Origin: Powellomyces hirtus
Taxonomy: Eukaryota > Chytridiomycota > Chytridiomycetes > Spizellomycetales > Powellomycetaceae
NCBI GenBank assembly: GCA_025526995.1
Contig: JAHLKG010000010.1
Span: forward strand, 434,001 to 498,000
DNA: 64,000 nt
Direction of reading: 5' to 3'
The translations under genes were made by a program, and so were the position numbers. The notes beneath the pieces are model-generated. The model did no database searches. It saw only the letters and a list, made by a program, of their open reading frames with translations, and was not told the DNA's origin. Shown here one piece after another: positions 47,934-59,916 of the stretch. Every line of letters starts with the position of its first letter. Position 1 is the first letter of the stretch.

Positions 47934-49769
47934 ATGCCAGAAGTGAAGAAGCCTCAGGCGCTTAGCTTCAAGGAGCTGGAAGAGATCCTGAAGGACGACT
48001 TCCGCGTCAGGGTGTCTGGTTGTGACATCGACGGTATCCCGAGGTGAGCTGCCCACAACCACGAGGTGACTCCAACTCACAGAATATCTGACTATTCTAT
48101 GATTTCAGAGGGAAAACCATAACCAAGGCAAAGTTCCTCAAATCCCTGGAGGAGGGTTTTGGTAAGGCGGACACGCGTCGGTCACTTTACGGTTCTGGCT
48201 TCTGACACCTGTCACTGGGGCAGGATTTTGCAATGTTGCTTTTGGCTGGGACATGCTCGACAAGACGTACGACGAAAGCGTTGGTGTCGAGAGAGGTGCA
48301 GCATGGTTTGCCCGGTGCGTCTTCTAATGTGCTATAGCTGACATTCTCGGCAAACGCAGGCTACTCGGATTTGATTGCCAAGCTGGACACATCCACTCTG
48401 CGACGGATACCATGGGATCACCAAACCCCTCATTTCCTCTTTGATTTCATGGATCCAGTATCGAGGCAGGCCTTCGCCAACTGCCCTCGTGGTCTGCTCA
48501 AAAGAGCTATTGCACAATGCAATGAACTTGGATTTGAGCCCTTGTGCGGCATGGAGTTCGAGTTCTTCAACTTCAAGGGTATGCGGATGCTTTGCAATGT
48601 CACATTCCTGACAGATTAGCTGATTGTTTGACTCTTAGAAACCCCTGACACGTTGGCCACAAAGAACGGTGTCAATTTGACGCCATTGACACAGGGAATG
48701 TTCGGGTACTCGCTTCTGCGCCCGTCGATGAATCAAGACTTCTTCAATCAGATCTATGACCAGTGTCGGGAGTATGGTATCCCAATTGAGGGCTTCCATA
48801 CGGAAACAGGTAAGGCGCTCCCTATGTGTCTTCTACGCAAATCGCCACCACTTATCCACACGTTGAAACCACCAGGACCTGGAGTTTTCGAAGCAGCTCT
48901 GGAGTACGCCCCGGCGTTGCAAATGGCTGACCGTGCCCATCTTTTCAAAACTGCCGCAAAGCAGATTGGACTCCGCCATGGCGTTATCGCGTCCTTCATG
49001 GCGAAACCGTGGAATGACTTGCCAGGCACCTCGGGACACATACATTTCAGTCTCGCAAATTTGACTACCGGCAAGAACGCATTTGTTCCAGAGAATGATG
49101 AAGAGGAGCTTGGATCAGTCATGCGAAGCTTCGTGGCAGGTCTTTTGGAGGCGCTGCCAAGCATCATGCCGTTATTGGCGCCAACAATCAACAGGTGACT
49201 CGAAAGCTTGTCTGTACATGACCCAGGGGTTGAATCAGCGTGTGTAACTGATGAAACATGTTATTCCAGCTACAAGCGTCTGGTAGAAAACTACTGGGCG
49301 CCGGTAACCGTCTCCTACGGAATCGAAAACCGCACTTCCGCAATCCGGATCATCACCCCTCCCACATGCCCCAAGAGCGCGACGCGTCTCGAGCTTCGCG
49401 TTCCCGGCGCTGACGTGAACCCATACCTCGCCATTGGTGCCTGTCTTGCTGCGGGCATCCATGGGGTGAAGAAGAAGCTCGTTCCCAAGTTCCCACCCAT
49501 GACAGGCAACGACCCTGCAGGCGCTGAACGCTTGCCCCGGACTCTGAAGGAGGCCACTGACAAGATGATGGCAAAGGGCAGCGTTGCGCGAGAGATCCTC
49601 GGTGACGCGTTTGTAGAACATTTTGGTAAAACCAGACTTCATGAGTGGAAGCAGTGGGAAACGGCCGTCACGAATTGGGAGGTAAGCATCTTGAGTTACA
49701 CGTAGTTGGTTTTATCATGCACTCATGTCCCCGATTCTTTAGGTAAAACGGTACATGGAGACCGTTTGA
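47934..49769 (+). CDS. Glutamine synthetase class I-like enzyme (FluG/GSI type)
   Basis: Eight exons (47934-48043, 48109-48161, 48224-48295, 48360-48578, 48639-48809, 48876-49194, 49270-49681, 49743-49769) join in frame to 460 residues. The length and motifs are those of prokaryote-type GSI, not the roughly 360-residue eukaryotic GSII. The beta-grasp start leads to VRVSGCDIDGIPRGK. Catalytic-domain motifs are CGMEFEFF, GPGVFEAALEYAPAL, ASFMAKPWNDLPGTSGHIHFSL, and ENRTSAIRI with LELRVPGADVNPYLAIGA. The Glu in EFEFF and the HxH pair fit metal and substrate binding. Fungal relatives include the C-terminal half of FluG and gamma-glutamyl-amine synthetases, so ammonia may not be the natural amine. 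The last exon encodes only eight residues and the stop. Confidence 0.9.
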
Positions 49770-49929
49770 TCACCCGCTACATCCTCAAGTTCCTTTGTGT
49801 ATTGTATATAGTAAAGACAGACAGTAATCCGATCCAGTTAACATAGGAGCGATCAATGGTCCCGCAGCCATCAGTCCCAAAGCTGTATTTACAGGACCCA
49901 AGATGAATATCATAGTACACAATACAAGT

Positions 49930-50734
49930 CTACTGTAGTTTATGGTCCTCTGCCATGCCAAACCGGGCGTAGCCCTTGGCACGCACATTGTTCCATTCCT
50001 CGGTGATGATGGAAAAGTATACTGTGTCCCTCTTCATGCCGCGGACCCACATCTGAAAGCCGGCACAAATCAAAGCTCATGAGCGCTGGTTCACAAGAGT
50101 AAACGGATGATTACAGAGGCTCACATGACTTCTCAGAACGCCCTCTCTCACAAACCCGACGCTCTCGGCCGTCTTGTGGCTCGGAACATTCTCCGAATGG
50201 GCTTTCCATTCCACGCGTTGCACCGTGAATCCTCCCTTTTCGGGTGTCATCTCAAACGCGTATCGAATCAAGGCAAAGGCCGCCTCGGATGCCAACCCGC
50301 GTCGACGGAGCCGCTCGAGAGGCGCCAGCCAGATATGCCCGATTTCCAACCGTCGGTGCTCGGGCACAATGTTCATCAAGGCGATGTGGCCTATGATTTC
50401 ATTATCGTTTCTGTTTTTTTGACATCAGTGTTTGTTTGACAGCTTTTCATCAAAGTCCAACATGAAATGATTTTATTTGTTATTTGTTTGCTTACGTCGG
50501 ATCCCGCATCACAAACGCCTCCAACGTCCCATCCCCAATCAACACGCGTTCTCCCCACGCAACATACTCCTCCACCGAATGAAAAGGCCCATACGGCAAC
50601 CACCTAAAGATTTCGCCCTCATTCAACTCGGACAGCGCATACAGGATCGGCAAATCCGCTTTCGTCAGTGGCGTCAAAACCACATTAGGGCTTGTCAACT
50701 GCGACGGGACGGGGATCAGTGAGGTGCAGGACAT
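49930..50734 (-). CDS. GNAT-family N-acetyltransferase (RimJ-like)
   Basis: Three exons (50734-50496, 50410-50125, 50052-49930) join in frame to 215 residues. The N-terminal part SPNVVLTPLTKADLPILY is the usual opening of RimJ/RimL-type enzymes. Motif A reads EIGHIWLAPLERLRRRGLASEA, with the R-R-x-G-L-A acetyl-CoA loop. Motif B contains VEWKAHSENVPSHKTAESVGFVREGVL. The last exon, MWVRGMKRDTVYFSIITEEW, is also typical (the D-x-x-x-Y/F-S end). The start ATG at 50734 is chosen because it precedes the conserved part; an in-frame extension upstream looks noncoding. Fungal relatives are uncharacterised, so the acceptor substrate is unknown. Confidence 0.85.
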
Positions 50735-51911
50735 CGGACGGAGTTGAGATGTTGTGCCCGGGAGGGTGCGGAGAGCGACGCCCTTTTTATCGTCGCAACC
50801 GCGCAGGTGGCACAGTTTGTGTGATGTCCACGGTTGTAGTGCGGCCCAATCAAGTGGGAGACTGAGTGATTCATGCCAATATAGGATGAGATTCGCCGCA
50901 TCCAGCCAAAGACGGGGAGGCGAGCGATGGCGGCACAGCACACATATTGAAATAGTAGATGAACACGAACAACATATGATAGAAAAAGCAACCAAAGAGA
51001 GGGGAAAAGCGATGAGCCAAGAAACAAAAAATATCTCGGGGTGGTGCGACCCCGAGACTTTCAGGCTGTGCTCTCGATACGCGTTGCTGTCTCTTTGGTG
51101 TCAGTTTCTATGATGTGTTTATGGGTATCGTGAAAAGTCCAGAGAGGGGAAAGATCAATTTGTTGAGTCCGAACGCGGGGCCGGGCATGGACTGGACCAA
51201 TTTATAGACTTTTTCCCAAACCCGGATTGCGCAAACTGGCCGCACGGCCTGATAGCTTATCAGCACAGTCGCAAGGCTCGTGCAGGCCAAAAAAAAAAAC
51301 GAGCAATGCATTGCAGGGCAGAGCAAGCATGGCGCTGACATGGGATTCTGACGTCACTAATCAACTCCCTCTTTGCTGGCCCGCATGGCTGGCCCCGGGG
51401 CCGTGGATCGGAGGAAGCAACGTGGCGAAAAATGCAGCGGCGTCATGGCCATGGAAAGACAAAGGCCACGCGAGTATGGTGTGCTACAGAAGCTCCAGAT
51501 AAGGAAACACAAAAAAAGACCGCACGCGTCGTCTCCCGCCAATAATTTTTCATTTTTCTGGCCCAGGTAACAAATCAGCTCGTGAGTCGTGACGTCAAAA
51601 AGTAAAGATTTGTATATACAGTGTTCATTTTTTACATTGGGTGAACGTTCATATGTACTGAGTGAAAGTTGTCCGCGGGGGGGGGGGGGGGGGGGGGGAG
51701 GGTGGCTGTAAACACAAAAAATGCAGTTGGGATATGTTCATGTGAATGCCGGTGTGGTGAAGTGCTACGTGAACGTAGGTGTGGAGCGGAGCATCTACGT
51801 AAACGTCCAAAGCTGTTGTGCGCTGTGGGACGGCACACGAACATGCTTTTCTATGAGGTTTTCTTGTTTGGGATGGTATATATGGTTCTCTTGTTTGTCC
51901 TTGTCGTTGTT
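50735..51911. other. Intergenic region with a long G run
   Basis: This 1.18 kb stretch separates two minus-strand genes and should hold the GNAT promoter and the 3' end of the receptor gene. No gene was recognised. It contains the homopolymer listed separately. Confidence 0.4.
51677..51698. repeat. Homopolymer run of 22 G
   Basis: The run lies about 215 bases downstream of the receptor stop codon, so on the transcribed strand it reads as C22. Together with the C21 run in RAD50 it is one of two long G/C homopolymers in the window. The run length may be inaccurate. Confidence 0.85.
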
Positions 51912-53968
51912 TCACCAAGCTTTGAAGTTTGGCCCGAAAGCTTCGCGCTCCGACATGGATTTACTGAGTGGTTGGGACTGAGACGCGTTCGAATACGTTC
52001 GCGACAACCCCTGGGGTGGTGGCTGGAGGTTTTGTTCGACAACAAAGTGGTGAGCTGGAGTCGGGAACGTTGGCATTGGCGGTGAGGGACTGTTAAGGGT
52101 GTGGTTGCGGAGGTAATACCCGCTGCGGCCATTGCTGCCAGAGCTGGCGGTTGATGGCGGGTAATGGTTATTGCTGTTGTTGAGGATGGAGGATGCTGGT
52201 GACTTGCCGCCCGAGCGGATGGAGGATGACGTCGGGAAGGCAGATCTGTTGAGGGTGGTGGAGCTTTTACTGGAATGGGATGCGGAAACGAGCGAAGAGG
52301 GGTTGTGGGACGGGCTAGTTTTGAAGATGGAGAGTTCGAGGCTGGGACTTGGGATTGAGCTGTTGGTTGCTCCTCCACCAGCACCCCGGCGCCTAGGCTG
52401 ATCGTCGTCCTCGGAAGAAGGTGCGAGTGGGCTTGTGAGGACGCGGAGGAGCTTTCTTCGGGTATGGTATGCGAACCCTGGCTTCTCGGCCCACCATTCT
52501 TGCCAATCCGGGACGAGTCTCCAACCAAGCACGGAAAGGAGGCAGATGCCCGATATCGAGATGGTAAGTTCTGCAAGCACGCGGCGCCACATGGGCGGGA
52601 GTGAGATGCGATTGACGGCGGCCAATTTCAACATGCAAACCGTGTAGACGTTCTCTCCTTCTGCCAATCGTTTCTGGCTCGCGCGCGGGTTCAAATACTG
52701 GTGAACACACGCAGCTAGATCCTCTAATGGTGTTGTAGTGATGTTGAGGCCGATTGTGTCGATGCCCGTTATATCGGTGCCGTTGAACAGAGACGGTTTC
52801 ATGGCGTCCTGAATGCTCAGCACGTCCTTTCGATAGAACATGGCGTAGGTGAACACGAACAAGAGAATGACGCCCGCAAAGAGTAACAAGCGGGACTGGA
52901 CGGTTCGAACTCCCGCCAGTTCTTTTGGTCCGGGATTCGAATTTGCCACCAACGTTGTCGTAGTGTTTATTGACGTCGGCCGGCTCCTTGTGGGGCTCCA
53001 TTCCGAGAACAAAGACGGCGGTCGTGATGATGGCGGCATCATCCCGCCCTCCTCTTCAACCGCACTATCCATCCTGTTGCCCTCCCTAGACTCTTGTTGA
53101 CTGTTGGCGCGCTTAGAGCAAGGCCATAAGGGTCTCACAAAGACGAGTCGCAAACGCTTGCTCCACAGCCACAGCGTTGTAGCAGTGTGTATAGCCCAAA
53201 TGACTCCCGCGCAGAAACCGAGCGGAACAAACACGAGGAGGGGTTCGAGATCCTGTGTGATTGTGCAGATTCCACGGGAGACATATTCGATGGCTTTGAG
53301 ATCAATCGCAAAGATGGCGATAATCGTTGAGAACGTCCAGCAGCACATGTGCAGAACCCATGGGTAGCGCGCCAGGCATGTTGAAGACCATACGATTTGC
53401 TAGAGACCAAGCGTGTGTGAGTTTCAGTAGGATTTCGCCATGAAGAGTTTTTAAAACCTACCAGATGCAAGTTCAGAATGGTCACAATGCACCAAAAGCC
53501 CGTGGCGGTCGACGCCCACAAGATTCCGACTCCCTGAATCGCACATACTTTGTTCGTTTGGAACGAAGAAGCCGTGACTCCATCCTCTGCACAATACACA
53601 TTCTTTCCCTCATTTCCATAAAAATACGACGCGCCCAGCATCTGATACACAATCAGCAGACCGCTAATGTACAGGATGAATATGCGCGGATACTGGCGCT
53701 TTCCGGGAAGCACGGCGTACGAAATGAACACGGTCAGGGCGCAGACGCTGGATATCAGCCGCACCATCGACATGCTCAGCACAAACGGCACCGCGCTTTC
53801 CGGCGGATACAATAGGTCTGTTGCGGGACATGGCAGACACAGGCGGAGCAAAGGGTGGCAACTCGACAAGTGGGAGGCGACGAATGAGGTGCCGGAGGGT
53901 ATAGGCAACAGGTAAGGTCCGTAGCTGGAGAGTGGGGCAGTAAAATTCGACGTTTCTATAAGACTCAC
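51912..53968 (-). CDS. Frizzled/Smoothened-like seven-transmembrane receptor
   Basis: Two exons (53968-53462, 53399-51912) join across a 62-base intron and give about 664 visible residues. Seven hydrophobic segments can be placed: FVLSMSMVRLISSVCALTVF, RIFILYISGLLIVYQMLG, GILWASTATGFWCIVTILN, WVLHMCCWTFSTIIAIFAI, LLVFVPLGFCAGVIWAIH, LLLFAGVILLFVFTYAMF and LTISISGICLLSVLGW. The CAIQGVGILWASTATGFWCIV segment and the RGICTI after helix 4 follow the Frizzled membrane-domain pattern. The N-terminal side has a Cys cluster (CHPLLRLCLPC) but no recognisable cysteine-rich ligand domain. The cytosolic tail of about 190 residues is Ser-rich. The frame opens with GTG (53968), so a first exon with the ATG and signal peptide is missing from this model. 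A ligand is not indicated. Confidence 0.75.
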
Positions 53969-54784
53969 TTGTTAGCCAAAAGAGGACCTCATGTACCAAC
54001 GAAACACACGACCAGCTGGAGATACACACGTTGCGCTGCGACAGCCATTTATTTCCGTTTTGCGGAATGTCCGTAACTTGAGTGCCTTTGATCTCCGTCT
54101 TTGCGGAAAGTCGGTGCTTCAATTTCCTTTTTTGAGATGACTTGGGCTGGTTCGTAAGACTTTGTGGATTGAGAGACTTTGGGCGGCAGGCGACATGCCT
54201 AACAGGAGGGGGGTTTTGAGAAGCCTGTCGTCGGTCCAGACAAACGCGGTGTGAAATGTCGAAATAGGGCCATTGGGGGCTTGTCAAACAGGGTTGAACG
54301 GAAGCGGAGCGCTGTGAAACGTAACGCCCCGTGTTCTCTTCCATGGGTTCGGCACGCGGTATGTCACCCTTGTGTTACATTCGAAGAGCGACTCCCAATT
54401 GCTCCCAAACCCTGGTTGGTCGACAGGCGGTTTCAATCTGGCCCCTCCTCCGCTTTGCTTGGCTTCGTCCAAATTTTGCTTAGATTGTGCCACCAATAAC
54501 AATAAACTCAAGAGCCGCCAACGAAGAGCCGGGCAACAAATCTCTCGGGCCCCTAATATCTCTGGTGCCGGTGCTGACGTGGAAAAGTCGTTCCCGTGCC
54601 CCCACCATCAATTTCCGATCACTGATGATGCATCAGCAACTTCAAATTTAATATGTATGCCATGAGAAGAATGGCTTTCTCTCACAAAAGAGGTCTACCC
54701 AGGTAGCTATATAGCATTTAATAGGTGGCATTTCAACAGGGGAAAGAATCAGAAACAACCAGAGGAAAGAAAAAAAATAAACAC
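53969..54784. other. Region between the receptor and REC8, no complete gene seen
   Basis: This 816-base stretch should contain the unidentified first exon of the receptor gene and the 3' untranslated region of REC8 is not here but left of its stop. A minus-strand frame (54344 downward) begins at an ATG but has no recognisable similarity. Confidence 0.3.
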
Positions 54785-57700
54785 TCATTGCTTGAGTTCG
54801 ATCCGGATGTCGGCGAAAGCCTCCGTCTGCGAAGGGATAATCGTGTCTCGGGTGGCAAGGGACAAGACTTTGGAAGACCAGCAAAAATTAGTTGAAGCAG
54901 TCAGGCTCGCGACACGGGGAAATCCTGGCGTACCATGGTAAAAAGCCCGACTGGCAGCTGTACGTGTAGTCGCGTTCTGCGGAAGCAGATCCATGAAATG
55001 CACTAGGGCGGCGGCCAGCTTTCTCGTCAGTAGTACGAACTTCAAACGCTCCAGGCATATTGTTATTCATTGCATACCGTAGTTGGTGTCTGCGTTGTAT
55101 GTAATTTCCTTCACGTAGCTGTCATTGGTGGATGAGGCGAATTGGGAGCAGTGCATAGTTTCTCAGGTAGTTTGTATGCGAAGCTTACTTTAGAAATTGC
55201 ATGGTCTCGCGTTCCGCGGAACCAAGGCCGAGGTCATCGTCTCTGAAGATCAGACTATCGTCCATTCCTGCATATACGTCTAGTCATTGTAGCCTAACAC
55301 TCAAGAACACTCGGTCACAAACCTGCATCCATTCCGCTAAAGTCGGGCAGACCTTTCAGTGGAGACATGCCGAATCCAGAATAGGATCTTGGGCTTGACA
55401 ACAAAAAAAGATGTATGAGGATCGCCCAATATTTGAACTGGGAGGATGCGAAATAGAGCGTTACCGTCGCATGGCATCAAGTGCAAAATCGTCTCCATGT
55501 GCAGAGACAGAATCTCGCGCAGATCCGCCTTTGCGGGCAGATGCTCCACGCACAGAGCCGGTGTTGTCTAACCCAGGCGTTGGGGAAGCAATCAGTCGGA
55601 GATAGCAAGGAAGTGATAATTGTCCTCGACGTACCTGAACCAACAGACCCTGCGCGGGAATGTGTATGCCACGGCATTATCTCGCTTTTGCGTGGCTCGT
55701 TGTCAGCTCGAAACATCTCGGGATCTTCGACTGACATATCGCCCTGAGAATGGCATATAAGATTGGCAAACTTTTTTGCGACACGTCCGCCTGGTCTTAC
55801 CAGGGATCCATCGAAGCCGCCTGCAAATGCGTCCTCGAACCCGGCACCGAAAGCTGAGACAAATATAAGATATACATTGTGACGATTGGAGCGTCAGGTT
55901 CAAATGGCATGCCTGTATCACCGCTAGAGGGATTGTCATGTGCACCATCGTTAAAGACTGAGGCTCGCTGAGGTCCTGACGTTTTGGTCCTTTTTCGCTG
56001 TTCGGTATCACCCGGCTCTGCAAGCAGATAGGTAAAAGTGAACCCCTAGTTTTTGCTTATGGGCAGCATCACAGCATCCTAGCACTTACGTTCATCAAGT
56101 TGCCGGGTCAAGACAGTCTTTCGCCAAAAATCTGCCAGATCCCGGCCGACATCTGGCAGAACAAATGATCAGCTGCGACATTTTTTGTTTCCGGTCCGGG
56201 GACGCTGCATTACCTAGAGAGGGGCCGATCAAGATCCTCTCAAGGATGAATTTGTCCCTCCTGATTCCAGCCTATTTGAATCGTCGTTGCGTGGTGAGCA
56301 ACCATCTCGCGGTTCACCGATAAGATTACTATACCTTGATGGCGCATTGTTTATCTGCTGCGATCAGATCCGACGTCACACGATTGCGCATGTTAATCAT
56401 ATCAGCATGCGAGAGCTCAGTCTTGGTCAAATATCATGCAAGGAAGATCAGTTGATGGACCAAATCAGTTGCGCTTGTATACTCGCATTGGAGTACAACC
56501 TACCGTGGCGTCAATGAATACACGTTTCCTCTTCTGACGGAGTTTTGTCGGAATTTCATCAATGTGCTCATCATGTGTTGCAACAGCCTGAGTAACGTCA
56601 GGGGCCAGTTGTTCATCCAACGTGGTATTGCCTTCGATGTCCATGGGCAGATTCTCTTGAGGATTCTCAAGCTCGACGTTGCCGAGCCCCGTAAAGTCGA
56701 AAGTTCCGATGTTGAAGTCCTCTCCCTGTTACGCTTGCGTTAGTAGTGCGGGACGTGTTTCAATTTGAACCCGTAGCATCGCATACCGGGCGGTTCATGC
56801 GTCTGCGCTTGACCGCCTCGTTGTCCTCTCGCAAGTCGACAAATAGGTCAAAGGCATCGTCTCCCCCAACGATGCATGGCAGGTTGTCATCCAAAGGTGC
56901 AAGAAGCGGATCATCAAGTTCACGAAGAATGTTCCCATTATCAGACATGCCACTGAAGGGGACATGTCCACGAACATGGCTTTGATCAAGGGTAATGGAC
57001 TTGAGTGACCCGACGTGAGACGCGGTATCGAGGGACGGTGCACCAAGGGACATAGTTGCAAACCCACTCGGGCTTCGAGAAAGGACAGATGGCGCTGGCA
57101 ATTCGGGTTATTCCAAAACTGCGCGAGACAGGGCAACACTTGCAGATACTAACAGTTTGTGGAAGCCCCAGGAGTTTGGAGAACCCAGCCAAAATCTAGC
57201 TGCTTCTCTAACTACAAATACGTCATTCAACATTGCGAGAAGAAGCAAGAGCGATAACAAACACCTTTTGCGTACCAGTGAATTGCTGCGTAACACAATG
57301 GGCTGATCTCGAGGAAGCTCAGCGTTATCATCTTGTTGAAAAGTAATGGTGTCGATTTTGGCTTCTGGTGCAGGCATGTCCAAATCCGCAGTCTGAACGA
57401 CTGCCCATGCTCTTTTGAGCTTGTGGAATACTTGATTGACTTCACCTGAGTAGAGAGGGTAGAAGACGTTAGTACTTTGGGTTCCGGTTAAACGCGCCAT
57501 GGTTCTGACCAAACTTACTATAGAAAAAAGTGTATTGCTCCGAGTATACGCGGGTGACGCCAACCATGAGGTTTGAGCTGTGTGCAGGTTTTGTTCAGCT
57601 ATATGAAGAATTGCACCACTTAAAAGCGAGGACAATCTTACGTCAAACGCAATGCCATAGGCTCTTTGGGCGATGTGAGATAGTCACTGCTCACAACATT

Positions 57701-57956
57701 GATGGTAAGTTCAGCTTTCACGAAAAGGTTCGGGACGAAACAATACCATGCGTTGACGACATTAACACGATTGACCTCCCGCTTTGAAAGCTACGGCGGC
57801 GACAAATTCGTGTGAGCAAAAACAAGGTGAACGAGGATGATGAAAAGAGTAAGGGACCTTTTTAAACGAATGCTTGGGACCTAGCGTAGCAGCAAGCCAG
57901 ATAACTGCAAATCCATCGCGGCGCTTCGAGGTAAGGATATCCTTTGAATAAAACAT
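54785..57956 (-). CDS. REC8: Meiotic cohesin kleisin REC8
   Basis: REC8 replaces RAD21 in meiotic cohesin and holds sister centromeres together until meiosis II. Exons 1-5 (57956-57858, 57790-57747, 57686-57642, 57577-57519, 57445-57276) join in frame. They encode MFYSKDILTSKRRDGFAVIW, LAATLGPKHSFKK, NVVNACDYLTSPKEPMALRL and SNLMVGVTRVYSEQYTFFYS. This is much closer to Rec8 (GxxVIWLAATLG, LxIGVxRVYSxQ) than to Rad21. Central exons include 56726-56504 (KRKRVFIDAT) and 56421-56335 (TELSHADMINMRNRV). The C-terminal winged helix reads FMDLLPQNATTRTAASRAFYH and, after an intron, VLSLATRDTIIPSQTEAFAD. There are at least ten introns. Joins after exon 5 and around 56330-55400 are not all solved, so no length is given. 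Confidence 0.88.
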
Positions 57957-58730
57957 AACTGAGGCAGTGTAGGAGTGGAAGGGCAAACGAAGCAGAGCAG
58001 AACGGCAACAGGGGAGCAGACTCCTATATATCAACAAGAAGCGATAGTCTTCGAGAAAAAATGGGCTTTGGTTTCTCAAAAATTTTCCCACGGGCAGGAC
58101 GGGAAGGAAGCAGACCAGATGGGACGGCAGGGGGGAAACTCCAGACAAGAAATATCGGCGAGGGAATCCAACGTCAGGGCGGGTAGTATAATGATCGTGA
58201 ATGGGGTCGCTTGTGCAGAAGTATGGAGGGAGTATGGAGGCAGCGCATAATCCAGAGCCATTGAATGACAGCCCTCCCTCGGTTGAATCATAATTTGCCT
58301 TGCGTCACTTCTGCTCAGCCACGGGATCCCTCCAATTCCAAGTTTCAAGTGTTAATTTCAAAGACAACATGATGGCCGCTGAGCCCTGAATCTCTTGAGA
58401 AGCCAGTCCGTCCCTGAAGCCTTGAATTGGAATTGGAATTGGAATTGATGAAAGAAAGAGAGCTGCTGTGCGGTTTGCAATTGATGTGGCGCAGGCAGCA
58501 AGGAAACGCGTTTCTATTATTCTTGCTTACCAAAGTCTCGATCATCACCTGTTGTTGTTGTTCCATTCGATATCCAAGTGTGTCCATTGTGTCACGGTCC
58601 ATTTACGTGATGGTACCATTGTTGGTGGTGTCATGTCTCTTTCTTTGCCCCTCGGCATCCTTGTCGAGCGCCCATCTGACCGCATCACCATCAGCATTTT
58701 CTCCCACATACCCTTCAGGTACACTCGCTT
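57957..58730. other. Divergent intergenic region between REC8 and the DUF1769 gene
   Basis: This 774-base stretch separates two divergent starts and should hold both promoters. A short GGAATT repeat lies at about 58424-58448. No gene was recognised. Confidence 0.4.
58424..58448. repeat. GGAATT hexanucleotide repeat
   Basis: About four consecutive units of a six-base ggaatt repeat lie in the divergent region upstream of the DUF1769 gene. It is a simple sequence repeat. Confidence 0.7.
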
Positions 58731-59916
58731 ATGGACTACTTTTTCGGAAGCAGCGGCGCGGCCGCCGTTGGCAACAAGAAGCTGCGATGCCGCATCGGCC
58801 CATCCCTCGACACCATGGCCGTCGCTAGCGTGAATGACGAAAGCAAGCCGCATTTCATTGACTCGCCGTTTTTTACCGGCTACGTGGGTGTCCGCGTGAA
58901 GAACTTCAAGGGTGTCACCCCGGATGGTTCGGTGCCTATCGACACCCTGCCGTACTTTGAGAACAAGAAACGATTGTTCTCGATTCAAGTCTGTGGACGA
59001 TTTAAGCACGTAAGTGCTGAACGACTGAAAGCGGGAGGAATTGAAAATCACAGTCAATGGCTGACCCATCACATCATGGCTTGCAGGAATACACGGCGAA
59101 TGAGGTCGTCTTTGGAAGTTCCTTTGAGCGAAAAGTGACCCCACCAACAGGCGCCTGGGTGGCCATGAAATTCGCCAACCTGATAGATCCGGCGCTGAAA
59201 AGCGACGTGTACGCCGAAAAGCCGTGGTTATGGAGTCCCGCTTTGTGCTCGTACAATGTGGTCAATGTGACAAAGGCGACGACACCTGTATCCAATGCTC
59301 ACCCGTCGCGTCCGATCGATCGCACATCAGGCACGGAGGAGCACATCGGACCTGACATGAGCAAACCAAAGAACGCCCAATACGAGATGTCGTACCCGAC
59401 ATCTTCGGCAGCGGCTGCCGCGGCGGTTGCCGCAAATGCGTCAGCCCCGAAACCAGATGAGGTGCTTGGAAAGTGGGTGTGGGCTGGTACTACGGAGCTC
59501 GAAGAAGACAACGCGCTTTTGTTTTCGGAGAAACCACCGATTCCTGCAGATGGCATCTCGGAGCGCCGCAAATACTTCCAGAAGGAAGCCGCGCGGAAGA
59601 AGGTGATCTTCACGCCTGACAACATCTACAATGTGGAGGTATGAATCAGCATTCCAATTCTCTCGTGGGTGTAGTAAATGACCTATTTCAATATCAGATG
59701 TTTGCGCCATTTATCGATCTCAACACATTCGACCTGAACCTCGGCATCAACATCAACCTCCTGCAGTACCTGAACAAGCACCCGCTCCGTCTCATGAGCA
59801 AAAGCATTTCAAAAGACATCCCCTTTTTTATCATCGAATTCGCTCTCGTAGAAGAAGGCGAAGAGGATGAGGACTTCGACGCCGGCTCCCCGGTATCGGC
59901 GACAAGTCATCAGTAG
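58731..59916 (+). CDS. DUF1769 family protein
   Basis: Three exons (58731-59009, 59087-59638, 59698-59916) join in frame to 349 residues. Conserved segments are KLRCRIGPSLDTM, FFTGYVGVRVKNFKGVTPDG, LFSIQVCGRFK, ANEVVFGSSFERKV, DPALKSDVYAEKPWLWSP, and the C-terminal FAPFIDLNTFDLNL with PFFIIEFALVEE. This is the order of the fungal DUF1769 (UPF0590) family, whose function is unknown to me. There is no signal peptide. An Ala-rich insert (about residues 200-215) precedes the last conserved block. The start ATG at 58731 lies directly before MDYFFGSSG; the region upstream has in-frame open sequence but no similarity. Confidence 0.82.

Noticed and set aside
55420..55445. tRNA-like stretch (ttgaactgggag)
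   Set aside because: No cloverleaf stems or matching A box; it lies inside the REC8 gene.
54785..57956. RAD21/SCC1 as the identity of the kleisin
   Set aside because: The N-terminus reads VIWLAATLG and VTRVYSEQY, the Rec8 form, instead of the Rad21 KVWLAAHW form.
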